Shown here: positions 42,193-53,733 of the stretch, piece by piece
Numbering within the stretch: the first letter of the stretch is position 1
Layout: each line of letters opens with the position of its first letter
Notes under the pieces: model-generated
Databases searched by the model: none
What the model was told of the DNA's origin: nothing
Seen by the model: the letters and a program-made list of their open reading frames with translations, nothing else
Translations under genes and position numbers: made by a program
Assembly: GCA_030847615.1 (NCBI GenBank)
Contig: JAUMIR010000003.1
Location: forward strand, 20,403,001-20,467,000
Direction of reading: 5' to 3'
Source of the DNA: Gambelia wislizenii
Taxonomy: Eukaryota > Chordata > Lepidosauria > Squamata > Crotaphytidae
Length of the DNA: 64,000 nucleotides

Positions 42193-44034
42193 AACATTTA
42201 AATGTGTGGTCTGATCACCCAATTAGACTCATTAAAACAATAAAGAAGTCAGTTTAAAAAAGCATATCAAAAGTTTACTGAAGGTATATCAATATTAATC
42301 TACATATTAAAACAAACTTAAAAGGTTCCTAACTAACTAAGAGGATTTAGGGTAGGATAAACAAACTCACCCAGCCTTTTGTGGTGTGGGCTACATTGTG
42401 ACTTGACTAAAAGGACTCAAAACATGGCTACAGCCACATGGAGTCTAAATTTAGAACTTAAACAAAGTGTCATATAATATTTAAATTAGGTCATGTGATG
42501 AATGACCCATTGCTCCAGTTGGCTGAAATTGGCTAATTAAGAAAATGGGGTGTGGAAGAACTGAAGCATGCAGGGAAAAATTCCTAAACTGAACTTAGCA
42601 TGGGATACACAAGATTGTACTGCATTACAATAATGATTTCCCCACATACTACAATATTCCCTTAAGAAAAACCAATCTGGCATTGCATGGATGCCACTAC
42701 TTCAAAACAGGGAAAATGTGACACCATCCAATGGAAGATTTTGCCCGAGTAACACTGCAATCCTAACTTAAAAATGTACTGGGTGTAATGGGAAAGGATT
42801 AGGCACAAAAGCCCTTTTGTTAGCTGTTACAGCCAGAAAAGAAACAGAAGATGAATGGTGAGATGTAGGAGCTGAGTTATGCCAAGTCCAAACCTCCTCC
42901 AGCCCAGACACATAGGAACAATGCCAACCCAAAGTTAGGCCAGGGTGAAGGCAGCCCTAAGTAATTTCCAAAATCCCTAGGCTAGGAGAGGCTTGGACTT
43001 GGCACAGCTTTAACTGGCCTTTGGCCATCTTGCTGGTTAGGACTGGGCTCTCAAATCACCAAACAGCTATTTTCCTTGATTCCATACAGAAAGGAATAGA
43101 TTTAAGGACACCACTGTGATTTATTGGGGATCTATTTATTTATTTATGGGATTTATTCCTTGATTGTTCAGAAATGCCTTCAGAAGACATGTGAAATAAA
43201 CATGTGTGTGTACACACACATATTCAATAAAACAGTAATTAAAACTACAAAACACAAATGAATGGGAAGCTATAAAGAGCAGGTAATAGGTGTTACAATA
43301 TTTCTGCTACTATGAAAAGCCAATGAAAACTGGCTGGGCCACAAATTATATGCCTGCATATTAGAAAGACTTCAGGCATATTTTCCCTCTCACCTTATAT
43401 AACTTCGAAATCTGGCAAGTGACTGGCTTCAACAGATATCAAGCTGGGCTAAAGACTGGTGGGTTTATCCTGGCTTGCCAGATTCAGAATACACACCAGG
43501 CGAAAGTTCAATTATAAACCTAATTACACCTTTAATTGCTTAAACAATCAGCCATCTGACTTTGCAGTGCCTGCTTCCAAATGCTTCCTACTGATTTGGA
43601 TGCAGGTGCGTACGCAGGTGTTCATGTTGCAACATCTCACAGCCACGGTATGCAGTCCTACCATCATAGCACTGTATGCCTCAGGATGTACACAATTCCG
43701 TATCAGGTTCAACCAGATACTGAACTTTATCACAAGCAGAGTTTTTTTAAACAGGTACAAAGACAAACCAAAAAGGCAGAGGAAGCACATAATATTGTAT
43801 AATTTATGTGGTGTGAAGAAGACTGTGACCAACAAAGCTGTCCTGTTTCCAAGCTGTTTTAGTAGGAATTTCACAGTCATAGTTCTACTATTACAAAGAG
43901 TATTGTATGAGCTTATTATAACATTAGCCAGTGATGTGAGCACCTTATTAAAGCTTGTTTCAGACAGCCTCAAAATTATGTGACCTCTCCTGAAACCAAG
44001 AATTTTGATCTGTTCTAGAGAAGAGCTTGTAAAT
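42193..44034. other. No recognised feature
   Basis: The open frames at 43459-43983 (plus) and 43548-43973 (minus) overlap each other, show no family signature and are likely chance. Confidence 0.45.
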
Positions 44035-44410
44035 CTGGCATTTTGTTATTCTCCAACTCTCTGCATTTGACAGGGGCAGTCCTGATAAATCCTCTGACAT
44101 TCCATTTTTCAGCTGCTTTTAAAATGTCCCAGTTTCTCTTTTCTCCCCCCACTTCCTCCCCTTTGTCCTCAGCTTTCTTCAGTTGCTGCCAACTGAGTTC
44201 AGAGCGCAAAGGTAGTTTGCAGTTAATTAACTCTGCAATGGGAGAGAGGAGACAAGGGGATGGCGTCTTGCCTTTCTCAGTAAACTCAGACAAAAGCAAA
44301 CTGCTGCATCCTCTCCTACCCTGCATTTCCTTCCTCATTAATAACTTTTGCATTCTTGACCACACTCAGATGTTGCTTGATCACTCATGTCCCAATTTAC
44401 ATCAGTGAAA
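44035..44410 (+). repeat. Unclassified dispersed repeat, copy 2
   Basis: Same order of blocks as 555-945, e.g. GGGGCAGTCCTGATAAATCC, AGCTGCTTTTAAAATGTCCC, ACTGAGTTCAGAGCGCA, GACAAAAGCAAACTGCTGCA, CCTCTCCTACC. Best preserved of the three. Confidence 0.65.
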
Positions 44411-44769
44411 TGTTGGAAGAGATGTTTTGAGGCAGACTTTATGAAACCCAATCAGAATGCAAGATCAGATAAGTTCTCCAGGACCGTTAAAATTGCCAAA
44501 TTGTCTAGGGTTGCCTTAAGACCTGGAAAACCAGGAAAATCCCAGATTAGAGGGACAGAAAGTTGTTCTGTCTGGCTGGGCTGCTTCATGCAGCAGATCC
44601 TGAATTCTAACTCCAGGCTTTCTGTCTGCAAGTTCTCTGCTCTGGGTCATGTGGGGAGTGAGTGCAGGAAGGTGGGAGAGTGCAGTCTAGGCTAGGCAGG
44701 AGTCAAAGTGTGCAGAGCTGGCAGTAGCAGAGAGAAAGAGTGAAGGAAAATCAAGAGACAGGAAAGAAG

Positions 44770-45314
44770 GCCTTCTATGCACAATCCTAAATATACACTG
44801 GACTGACTATGTGACGAATGTTGCTGTCCTTGAACAAGCAGGGATCACCAGCACTGAGGCCATGATATTGAGAAGCAGCTGCGCTGGGCAGGGCACGTTT
44901 CTAGGATGGAGGACCATCGCCTCCCAAAAATACTACTCTATGGTGAACTTGCCACGGGTCAGCGTAAGAGGGGCGCTCCAAAAAAGCGATACAAAGACTC
45001 CCTGAAACAACATCTCAGGCTCAGCCAAATTGATCACCAACAGTGGTCCGCCCTGGCCTCACATCGGGAGGCATGTTGATGCACTATCCACAATGCTGAA
45101 GCCTTATTTGAGAACTCACGCCGAACAAGTCTTGAAGAGAAATGACAACGCAGAAAGAATCACAACCCAAAAACATCACCCAATGAGACCTTCTGCTGTG
45201 CTTTTTGCAACCGGACTTGTTTATCTCGGATTGGCCTTTTTAGTCATCAGCGCACTTGCAGAAAGCGTGGGATGAGTCCTTCCTGAATCTTCGTTTGCGA
45301 AGAAAAGCCAGAGA
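44770..45314 (+). mobile_element. 5'-truncated copy of the 52-kb LINE
   Basis: From CTATGCACAATCCTAAATAT to GCGAAGAAAAGCCAGAGA it is nearly identical to 55276-55815, including the 3' hairpin. It encodes the pol C terminus (NVAVLEQAGITSTEAMILRS) and the finger (CAFCNRTCLSRIGLFSHQ), broken by a small deletion near 44876 and other changes. No clear target duplication is seen. Confidence 0.95.
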
Positions 45315-45619
45315 GAGGTGTGTGGTGAGTCCGGCCTCCAAGGTCACTGCCTATGTAGAAGCTACTAGTGTGTGTGTGCCTTTTGGTCTTTTCTGGGAGG
45401 CGGGACGGCCTGGAAGGGTGGCAGATCCTCTTTCCCACTCACCCAGTCAGCAGCAGCAGCTAGAAACCCAGTTTTGCTTATTTAAGTCACAGGGATCCGC
45501 TGCATACTCACTCCCCAAACTCCCCCACAATGGTCTGGCAGGGTGGCAGGTCCTCTTCTCTGCTGGGCTGGTTCACCTGGTTGTACTCAGAATAAGAGGC
45601 TACCATCAGGAAATATGAG
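45315..45619. other. No recognised feature
   Basis: GC-rich relative to surroundings. GGCAGATCCTCTTTC and GGCAGGTCCTCTTCT recur about 125 bp apart; nothing else is supported. Confidence 0.35.
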
Positions 45620-46562
45620 AAACTGAATAGTTTCCAATTGGCAAGGAGGTCAGGCAAAGCTGCATTTTATCACCCTACCTGTTTAACTTGTATGATGAAT
45701 ATATCATACATAAAACAGGATTATGCTGAGATGAAGGAGGCATGAAAATTGGAGGGAGGAAGGTCAACAATTTAAGGTATGCATACTATTAGCAGAAAAT
45801 AGCAAAGACTTGGAACAATTACTGAAAAAATGTCAAGGAAGAAAGTGAAAAAGCAGGTTTACTATTGAACATTAAGAAAAATAAAAATTACGATCACAGA
45901 TGATTTATATAACGTTAAAATAGACAATAAACACTTGGAAATATTGCAAGATTTTCCATACCTTGGCTCAGTCATTAATCAGATTGGAGACTGCAGTCAA
46001 GAAATCAGAAGACTAGGACTTGGAAGGACTGCTAGGAAGGAACTAGACAATATCCTTTAGTGTAATGATATATCATTGAATACAAAAGTTAGGATTGTCC
46101 ATGACATAATATTTCCAATCTCTATGTATGGTTGAGAAAGCTAGACAGTGAAGAAAACTGATAGGTAAAAAAATAAACTAATTTGAAATGTGGTCCTGGA
46201 GAAGAGTTCTACCGATACTGTGGACTGCAAAAAAGACAAATAAATGGGTCCTGGAGCAAACCAAGGCTGAACTCTCCCTAGACGCCAAGGTAATTAAGCT
46301 GAGACTGTCATACTTGGGACATATCATGAGATGACATGACCCATTAGAAACAACAATCATGCTTGGAAAGGTAGAAGGCAGTAGGAAAAGAGGACAACTG
46401 CATTACAGGTGGATAGGCTCAATCAAGAAAGCCATGTCCCTGTGTCTGCAAGACCTGAACAGGGCTGTTTATGATAGGGTGATTTGTAGGTTCTCATTCT
46501 TACGGTTGCCATACGTCAAAATCAACTTGATGGCAGTTAGCAACAGATTGTCATCTATACAT
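45620..46562 (+). mobile_element. BovB (RTE) LINE 3' part
   Basis: The plus-strand translation, with several frame changes, gives LSPYLFNLYDEYIIHKTGL (the RT motif B to C region), GGMKIGGRKVNNLRYA, FELCGPGEEFYRYCGLQKRQ-like sequence, and KLRLSYLGHIMR-type and LGKVEGSRKRGQLHYRWIGS. The end is GCCATACGTCAAAATCAACTTGATGGCAG. This order is that of BovB pol after motif B. The YADD motif is in the broken stretch near 45775. Confidence 0.85.
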
Positions 46563-47111
46563 CAAAAGAAAGAAAGAAAGTTACAAAGGCACAGTCTATA
46601 CATATGCACAGTCTGTTTCTAGATTCACCCTTACTTTTCTGAGGGTCATTTCCCCCCCATGCATGAATGTCACCAGTATCTTTTTCCTTCATGCAAATCA
46701 GTGGAATCTTGAGGAAATTATTTGTTTAATTGGGTTTTAGACATGTAAAATGAGAAAACTTAGTTTATATGTCTGCAGGGTAGGTGAAAGAGAACATGAA
46801 AAAGAGGAAGAAGAAGCTGCTTGACAGAACCCCAACAGAAGTTCTCCAAAATTTCCCATATGCTGGTGGCATATGGCATTGGTTTCTAAGACAGACAATC
46901 ACTCCCACATATGACCCCAAATCTGCTGATAAATCACAATGTGCATAAACTATTTATTGACCAATTCATACCCTTATTTATGTGATGACCCATTAGGGGC
47001 ATAAGAGCTGTGCTCGATCCAGGTCCATCTAAGCCAGGTCTATCTGTTCCAACATAAAGCGGTCAAAAAGATGCATTAGCAATCACAAGCAAGGCATGAA
47101 TGCAATATTAT
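46563..47111. other. No recognised feature
   Basis: Nothing supported. Confidence 0.4.
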
Positions 47112-47383
47112 TATTTTTTTATTTAGTTATTTATACCCCGCTCTTCAGCCACAAGGCTATCAGAGCGGCTTACAAATTGTTTTAAACAATAGCTATTTAC
47201 ACATCTACACTGCATTAAACAGTTTCCAATGTGTGTTAGCTAACTGCCCCCACAAGCTGGGTACTCATTTTACTGACCTACAAAAAGATGGAAGGCTGAG
47301 TGAACCTTTGAGCCTGCTGGAATCGAACTTGCAACGTGGTGACTTGCAGTACTGGCATTTAAACACTGCACCACCAGGGCTCC
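47112..47383 (-). repeat. tRNA-derived SINE with L2-like tail (reversed)
   Basis: The right end GCACCACCAGGGCTCC is the reverse complement of GGAGCCCTGGTGGTGC; GCTGGAATCGAACTTGCAAC is the reversed B box. The body matches the copies at 1473 and 11361. The left end TTATTTATACCCCGCTCTTC is an L2-type tail. Confidence 0.8.
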
Positions 47384-48683
47384 TTTTTTCTATCATCTTT
47401 ATGTTCATATTCCCAACAACTGCTGTCAACAAGCATATTACTTTTGCTAGAGAAGGAATTAGTAATCATGACTTATAACATTTGGCTTGAATCCTATTTT
47501 TAGACCCAATTTGACTAGGCTCATTGAATCTATGGGATTTATCAGTGTTGATTCACCATTCAATGGGTCTACTCTAGTTGGGACTGAGTAATAGGATTCA
47601 GGCTGCTGATAGCCTTATTCTCCACTGTGCGTGACTGAAACACCAATAAACACCACAATATAAAATGGCTAAAAGCAACTTCACATTTCAGTCACAACAG
47701 AACCCATAACATGATCCTGCGCTATAAACACTAGCCAACAATTTGTGGGACCTGTTTACAAAACTAAAGCAAAATTGCTGCTATTTCATAGCTGAAACCT
47801 TCTCTCCTAACCTTATCTCTTCATCTACGTCAGGTCACATATATCCTCTTCGGGGGGGGTGTATTAGCAGACCTTCAGTATATGTAGCAATAATACTTTT
47901 CTTCCTAAAAACCAGAAATACTGACTGCTTGAAAGACTAATGCTGGGAGAAAGGTTCCACAGCACACTTCCTGGGTGGCATGGGTGGGGGGGGGGTAGAT
48001 CTGGAGAGACAACAGTGAAGAAAAATCAAAAAACATATTTAGAGAAATCATGATTTGAAGGGATGGGAAGGATTTGGAATTATATAGTCATAGAACTGGA
48101 AGAGAACTGGGAGTTCACTTATCCTTAACTCTTTACTCCAAGATGTACAATAGATTTTTAAAAGAAACTTTAAATAAGCAACTAAAATTACTTTAAAAGC
48201 AATATTAAAAAGTTTTAAAACACAAATACAGTTTTAACTACCTAGTGGAAGTTTAACAGGGATAGAGCCAGCCTGACTTCCTTCAGGATGGAGCTGCACA
48301 ATCAAGTTATTGCTAGAGAGAAAAGTTTTACCTTGTGCATTCATCAACCTAGTTCTTCAGAGTAGTGGGACACAATACATTGTGATGCAACACCATTCAA
48401 GGGGACATTGTGAGAAGGACATGACCACCAAGCTATTTAGAGGAGTAGAGCCATGACAGTGAAGGAGAGGCCAAAGGGGAAGAGGAAGATGAAAAGAAAT
48501 TAGGAACAATAACAATAAAAGCGGAGTCAGGGGAGTCGCTATTGCTGCCTTTACCTTACTAGAACATTCAGTTTGAAAGCTTCATATCTCCTGAACTTCC
48601 CAAGGTTGCCCAAAATGCCTTTTGCCATTTTGGAAATAAATCTGAGAAGATGAGGAAGGTATTCACTGTTAAACTTTGAATTA
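47384..48683. other. No recognised feature
   Basis: Nothing supported. Poly-G runs at about 47850 and 47985. Confidence 0.4.
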
Positions 48684-48684
48684 A

Positions 48685-48904
48685 GGCTGCTGCCACACTG
48701 CAGAAATAATGCACTTTGACACTTTTAACTCGATTGGCTCCATGTGATAGTATTCTGGGATCTGTAGTTTTGTGAGATATTTAACCTTCTCTGTCAGAGA
48801 GCTCTGGTGCCACAACAAACCATAAATCCCAGGATTCCATAGGATGGAGCCATGGTAGTTAAAGCTGTGTCAAACTGCATCATTTCTGCAGTGTGGCAAC
48901 AGCC
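48685..48904. mobile_element. Palindromic MITE, about 220 bp
   Basis: GGCTGCTGCCACACTGCAGA and TCTGCAGTGTGGCAACAGCC are inverted ends. The core has TAAATCCCAGGATTCCATAG opposite TATTCTGGGATCTGTAGTT. Target duplication unclear (TAA against CAA). Confidence 0.8.
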
Positions 48905-49119
48905 CAAGACAGGTACTCAGAAGTTGTGCATATGCTCCAGTCTGCAGAAAACTAGCCTTTCACAGGGAGGGTCAGCAGTACTGTAACTGGTGCAGGCTGT
49001 TAACTGTATAAATAAGGCTTACTGGAAGTACTGCTAACTTCAACAAGTCTAGTCTCTTGAGCTGAAATAGGGTTCTTGCCATGTCAACAGAGCCACACAG
49101 GACATGGTGAAAGCAAAGG

Positions 49120-49800
49120 AAATGGTATTGCTGGGAAATGGAGCAATTATTGGAAAGGTGGTGTTGGAGAAGAGTTCTATGGATACCATGGACTGCTAAA
49201 AAGATAAATAAATGTGTTCTAGTGCAAGTCCAGCCTGAACTCTCCCTAGAAGCCAAGATTACTAAACTGAGACTGTCATACTTTGGATATATCATGAGAA
49301 GACATGACTCACTAGAAAGTACAAGAATGCTTGAGAATGTAGAAGGCAGTAGGAAAAGAGCAAGCTTGCATTCCAGATGGTTTGAACTTTATCAGATGAG
49401 GCAAATAGTGGCAAAAAACCCTACATCATTTAGGATGCGATGGTAGTATAAATGGCAAAATTATCAGACGTCTTTGTCACTTGCTTGTTCCCACTGTGTC
49501 ACACTGGCGTGAATGAGGCATCACTTTGATGGGCTAAGCCATAAATAAAAAGTGATGCCTTGTTCATGCCAGCGCAACACAGGAGAAATGGGTAAGTGAT
49601 TACTTTGTCTGATAATTTCAGCCCTTTCTGTTATCTTTGCATCCTAATGTGTTTTTACTGTGTCTGATAAAGTCCATAGACTCAATCAAGGAATCCATGT
49701 CCCTGAGTCTGCAACAGCAGGGCTGTTGAGGATACGGTGACTTGGAGGTCTGTCACTCATATGGGCACTCTAAGTTGAAGTTGACTTGACAGCAGTTAAA
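49120..49800 (+). mobile_element. BovB (RTE) LINE 3' end, interrupted by a MITE
   Basis: WCWRRVLWIPWTAKKINKCV, LSLEAKITKLRLSYFGYIMR and RHDSLESTRMLENVEGSRKR are the standard BovB C-terminal blocks. Homology breaks at 49383 and resumes at 49676 (ACTCAATCAAGGAATCCATG), ending AAGTTGACTTGACAGCAGTT. It matches the first BovB tail at 46180-46550. Confidence 0.9.
49384..49675. mobile_element. Foldback MITE inside BovB
   Basis: The ends GAACTTTATCAGATGAGG and GTCTGATAAAGTCC are inverted. A second inner pair, AAATTATCAGACGTCTTTGT and ACTTTGTCTGATAATTT, shows that the terminal motif is repeated subterminally. The loop lies near 49540 (GATGGGCTAAGCC). Same terminus as 3657-4237 and 27562. Confidence 0.8.
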
Positions 49801-50424
49801 AATAATTAATGTATATATAACAATTTTTTTGAGATATGAAAACATACCAACTTTCCTCACTTGTTGCTCATGCTATAGAACTAGACAGATCCATGTGATT
49901 TTATAGAGAGCTTTAGTTTCATGCAGGTCTGGGTGGTTATCCTATTGGTCTTTTCTTTGGCTACCCGCTCTTGGGATATACAAGCTAAAACAAGATTTAT
50001 CCTTGTGCAAAAGTGGAAATGTCAAAATATGTTGCCCATTTCATAATGGAAAGACAAATTCTGGTCCATGACACTAATAGGAAAGCTTACCTCCTCTGTA
50101 AACATTTGAACAAAAAATGAAGTTAAAACAACAACTTTTATTGCAACAAGGTAACCACTTATTTAATATGCAGGCAGAAACTCAGATGAGTTTCACTTAT
50201 CAGGGCAAGATCCTAGATAATGCATGCAGAGTGTAATGCTCTGTGCATTCAGCTCCTTGCCTCACCCCCACCACACACACACTGTAGTTGCCAACCCCTT
50301 GGGGCCACTGCTATGGTTGTTAGATGGCCGTGGAGGGGAAGGGAGGAAGGAGGGAGGCAACTTTTCATTGGGAATGATCTTTACTCTAGTTTGCTAGAGA
50401 GATTGGCAGAGGTCTTTCTTCCTC

Positions 50425-50645
50425 TTTGTTGTTGTGTGCCTTCAAGTCCTTTTCAACTTCAGGTAACCCTAAGGTGAACTATAAAGGGGTTTTCTTGGCA
50501 AGATTTCTTCAGAGGGGGTTTGTCATTTCTTTCCTTTGAGGATGAGAGGGCATGAGTTGTCTGAGGTCACCTGGTGGGTTTCCATGACCAAGCAGCGATC
50601 TGAACCCTGGTCTTCCTTGCCCAACACCCAAATCAGTATTCCTCA
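50425..50645 (-). repeat. tRNA-derived SINE with RTE-type tail (reversed)
   Basis: GTGTGCCTTCAAGTCCTTTT is the reversed tail, GAGGTCACCTGGTGGGTTTC the body, and GATCTGAACCCTGGTCTTCC the reversed B box. Same family as 37383 and 51560. Confidence 0.75.
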
Positions 50646-50862
50646 CTGGCTATTTGTCTTTCCTCTGCCTCTATCTTTGGCAAACTGCAGCAGGAAGGAG
50701 AGGCAGTCCCTGATGCCTGGTTTCTTTCCTCTTTCCCCCTTCTCTCTCCACTGTAGCAGGAAGTTGGTACTTTCTGGGGGAACGGTTTTGGATGGAGTTG
50801 CTCAAAACTAGACATACACATATATAAAACATTAATATGCTATTAACAGTATTTTAGCCTCA

Positions 50863-51397
50863 GGGCTTGTCTACATGGGCTAAATACCTTGTCTTGTCCC
50901 AGTCTTAGAGATCAGCAGTTCATATGATGCAGGAGATTTGCCTTCTTCTACCCCCAGGCAGTCCTTACCTTCCCTGGGGTAGATATGGGGCTGAGATGTG
51001 GGAAAGGCTAGTAGTGCCTGATACCACATTTTATAATAATACTTGTTTTACTCCATTACCACTGGCAAATGACAGATCAGGCCCCACGTGTCTGCAGCAG
51101 CACATCCCTGAAGGTTGGCCCTCACTCCTGCTGCTCCCTGGCTTTCCCACAAGGCAGGAAGGAGTCCCACAACATGTGACCAAGGCTGTTCACATGTAGG
51201 GGGGGCTCAGTCACATGTTGTGGTCCCCCTTCCTGCCTTCTGAATCAGTGAAGAAAATGGTGGTTGCAGTGGTGGGCCAGTGTGCCCACCAGGACTTTCT
51301 GTTGCTCCATGCAGGGAACAGGGGAAGAAAGGGCCAGATCTGTGGCTGGGATATGTTGGCAGGGAGCCAGCATATCCTGGCTTATGCAGATGAGCCC
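50863..51397. mobile_element. Non-autonomous DNA element, 3-bp target duplication
   Basis: The 535-bp element has ends GGGCTTGTCTACATGGGCTA and CTTATGCAGATGAGCCC as imperfect inverted repeats, with TCA on both sides (50860-50862, 51398-51400). Inside, CACAACATGTGACCAAGG and the opposing CAGTCACATGTTGTGG near 51170-51225 form a further hairpin. It may be related to 24560-24935 (CTTGTTTAGATGTGCTATTT ... CAGCATATTCTGGCCTGTG). Confidence 0.75.
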
Positions 51398-51559
51398 TCA
51401 GTCTCCCATGTTGATCTTTGGAGCAGTAGGATGATTAAACAACAAAGAATTTAATATAGGGTGCTACCTATTATATTATCCTATTTGAAATAACATGAAC
51501 TTATTTGTTTCATATCATCTGATTTACCTGGTATTCCCTGGAACCCAGTTTCAGGAATC

Positions 51560-51815
51560 ACTGTGGGCATGATTTCATGCAGTTTGACATGTCTCTCATT
51601 TCTTGGGAGTTTGCCGTTGCCTTCCTCTGAGACTGAAAGGCTGTGACTTGTCCAAGGTGATCCAGTGGGTTTCCATGGCTGAGTGAGGAATCAAACCATG
51701 GTCTTCAGAGTCATAGTCCAATACACCACTACACAATGCTGACATATAAGCAAGGGCTAAATACCTAGGAAAACACTATGAAATTCATGACTTGAAGGCA
51801 CATACACATACAAAT
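51560..51815. repeat. Reversed tRNA SINE followed by a 5S-SINE tail
   Basis: 51600-51745 reads, in reverse, as the tRNA SINE (GACTTGTCCAAGGTGATCCA, GGAATCAAACCATGGTCTTC). 51750-51815 is on the plus strand (CTATGAAATTCATGACTTGA then AAGGCACATACACATAC), like the 5S-SINE tail. Confidence 0.6.
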
Positions 51816-51864
51816 AAGCCTTGTAAAGGACAAGATGAGGAAATGCTTTTCACTATATTGTGAT

Positions 51865-51902
51865 CCTCTCCATTGACACCCCCTTGTCGTGGGAGAGAGG
51901 CT
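51865..51902 (+). promoter_or_regulatory. 5'-terminal hairpin of the 52-kb LINE
   Basis: CCTCTCC at the very first base can pair with GGAGAG(A)GG at 51892-51900, and GACA can pair with TGTC inside. A structured 5' end in a LINE can be a promoter element or a self-cleaving ribozyme; I cannot distinguish these. Confidence 0.5.
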
Positions 51903-52589
51903 TGCATACCTGAATGATGTTTTCAGCTATGCTGGTAGTGGCATAATAGCCACTGGTAGGGTCTCCAATGCCAGACTGGTCAAAACCGAAGGGTCTGACA
52001 AAGAGCGTCAAAGGGCAGGATGGGCTCTCTAGCCTTGTGGCAACCGTCCTAGGAGAAGGAAAACTCTAATCCCAAACCAGGGCAGATGGTGCTCGTCCAA
52101 CCCTGTAAGGTCAACCATCTAAGAGAAGGAAAACTCTAATCAAACCTATGACCCAAGGACCTCGCTGCTACCGTCCATGCTTGCAAGGCCAGCAGATGAA
52201 TCTTTGGTTTAAAGGGTGAGGCCAGTTCTGTGCACGCTGTGCTCCACCAGAAAAATCCCTTGCACAGGCTCGAAGGACAAATCTAGTTCCAAAAAAGCCC
52301 AGGTGTAAAGATGCACTGGAAGCCGCAGCCCCAACCCTGCATGCAGGCGGTTCAGGACATTGGTCGCTCGAGGCTGACCGGGAGATGACAGTCTTGTTTG
52401 GCAGTATCCTGAACAACCAAGCAGCCTTTTTTAAGGAGAGCACTGCTTGCTCCATATGGAGAGGGGCCTAGAAAAGGTGGCCTAACAAAAGCTCATCCCC
52501 AACTACCTAGTTGGCCAGCCGCGGCCAACGGGAATCTTCTGATGCGGTCAAACCAAGGCAAAGAAACAAAGGCACACACTGGCCTCCAA

Positions 52590-53301
52590 AGGTGTAAATA
52601 AACTGACACTTGCATGCTGGAACATCAGAACCGTGCAAGACTCTGAAGATAGTGGACGGTCTGAGCGTCGTTCTGCCCTAATAGCCCATGAACTATCACG
52701 GCTTAATATTGACATCACTGCTCTTAGTGAAGTTCGCTTCCATGAGGAAGGCAGCCTTAAAGAACATGGTGCTGGCTACACACTTTACTGGTCTGGCAAA
52801 CCCAAAACCAAAAAACATCTTTCAGGAGTAGGCTTTATGATTAAAAAATCCATTGCCTCCAAACTCGAAACCTTGCCAACAGGACACTCTGATCGCATTA
52901 TTTTCTTACGCCTCCCACATGTTGTTCTCTTTAGTATATATGCCCCAACTGTGCAAGCCGACCCTGTAGAGAAAGACAAATTCTACACAGACCTACGCCA
53001 ACTCATACAAAAAGTCTCTGTAGAAGATAAAATTATTATCCTTGGTGACTTCAATGCCAGAGTAGGAAAGAACTCCGAAGCCTGGAAAGGTGTCTTAGGC
53101 AAGCATGGTGTTGGAAATTGCAATAATGGACGCCTCCTGCTAGAGTTCTGTGCAGAAAAACAGCTGACTATAACAAACACAAACTTTCAGCAGAAAGATA
53201 GCTTGAAGACAACCTGGATGCATCCCCGATCCAAACATTGGCAACTCATTGACTATGTTCTAGTCCGTCAGAGAAACATTTGTGATGTCCGTCAAACCTG
53301 A
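52590..53301 (+). pseudogene. LINE endonuclease (APE type), first segment
   Basis: The frame is open from before 52590: KLTLACWNIRTVQDSEDS gives the first APE motif (WN(V/I)R), ALSEVRF the conserved Glu motif, YTLYWSGKPK and SGVGFMIKKS the central strand, VVLFSIYAPT the YAP motif, IIILGDFNARVGKNSEAW the GDFN motif, and HPRSKHWQLIDYVLV the later strand. The next expected motif, CQTDHRLIRCKL (SDH-like), lies just beyond an in-frame stop at 53299 (TGA, in a context where CGA is expected). All active-site motifs are otherwise kept. No in-frame ATG is obvious at the start, so initiation may have been upstream or lost. Confidence 0.9.
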
Positions 53302-53733
53302 GTGATGCCCAGTGCAGAATGCCAAACAGATCATCGCCTCATCAGATGTAAACTAAATCTTCATCTTAAGTTCAAACCTAAGAGGGGTGACATCTTAAAG
53401 AAGAGACTCCAAGTCAACAATCTTCAACAAGCTACCATGAGAGACAACTTCCAGGCAAATCTGCAAACAAAATTTGAAGACCATCCTACAGATCCTTCTC
53501 CTACAGTGCTTTGGCAACATATCAATAACAGTATCCTCCAGTCTGCAGAAGAATCCCTCAGGTTCTCCCACAAGAAAAATCAAGACTGGTTTGATGAAAA
53601 CAACCAAGAGATCCAGTAGCTGTTGGTAAAGAAGAGAACTGCTCACCAGGCATACCTCGCCCAGCCAACCTGCCATGTAAGAAAAGCAGCTTTCCACCTC
53701 ACATGTAGTAAACTACAAGAAAAACTCTGAGAC
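53302..53733 (+). pseudogene. LINE pol, linker after the endonuclease
   Basis: PSAECQTDHRLIRCKLNLHL completes the endonuclease with its TDHR motif. A Lys- and Gln-rich linker follows (KKRLQVNNLQQATMRDNFQA) to NQDWFDENNQEIQ, then a stop at 53617 (GAG or CAG expected). The same frame continues LLVKKRTAHQAYLAQPTCHV, RKAAFHLTCSKLQEKL and another stop at 53728 (TGA in place of CGA) just before DMQNKWW. Both stops are in an otherwise colinear frame, so they are point mutations in a single gene. Confidence 0.85.

Noticed and set aside
42193..42700. Continuation of the gypsy pol on the right of the CR1 chimera
   Set aside because: I looked for the integrase C-terminal and later pol motifs and found none in any frame.
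43459..43983. 174-codon plus-strand frame as a host gene
   Set aside because: An overlapping 141-codon minus-strand frame exists, composition is ordinary, and no domain, signal peptide or splice context is visible.
52168..52455. 95-codon minus-strand protein
   Set aside because: It lies antisense within the 5' UTR of the 52-kb LINE and has no recognisable features.
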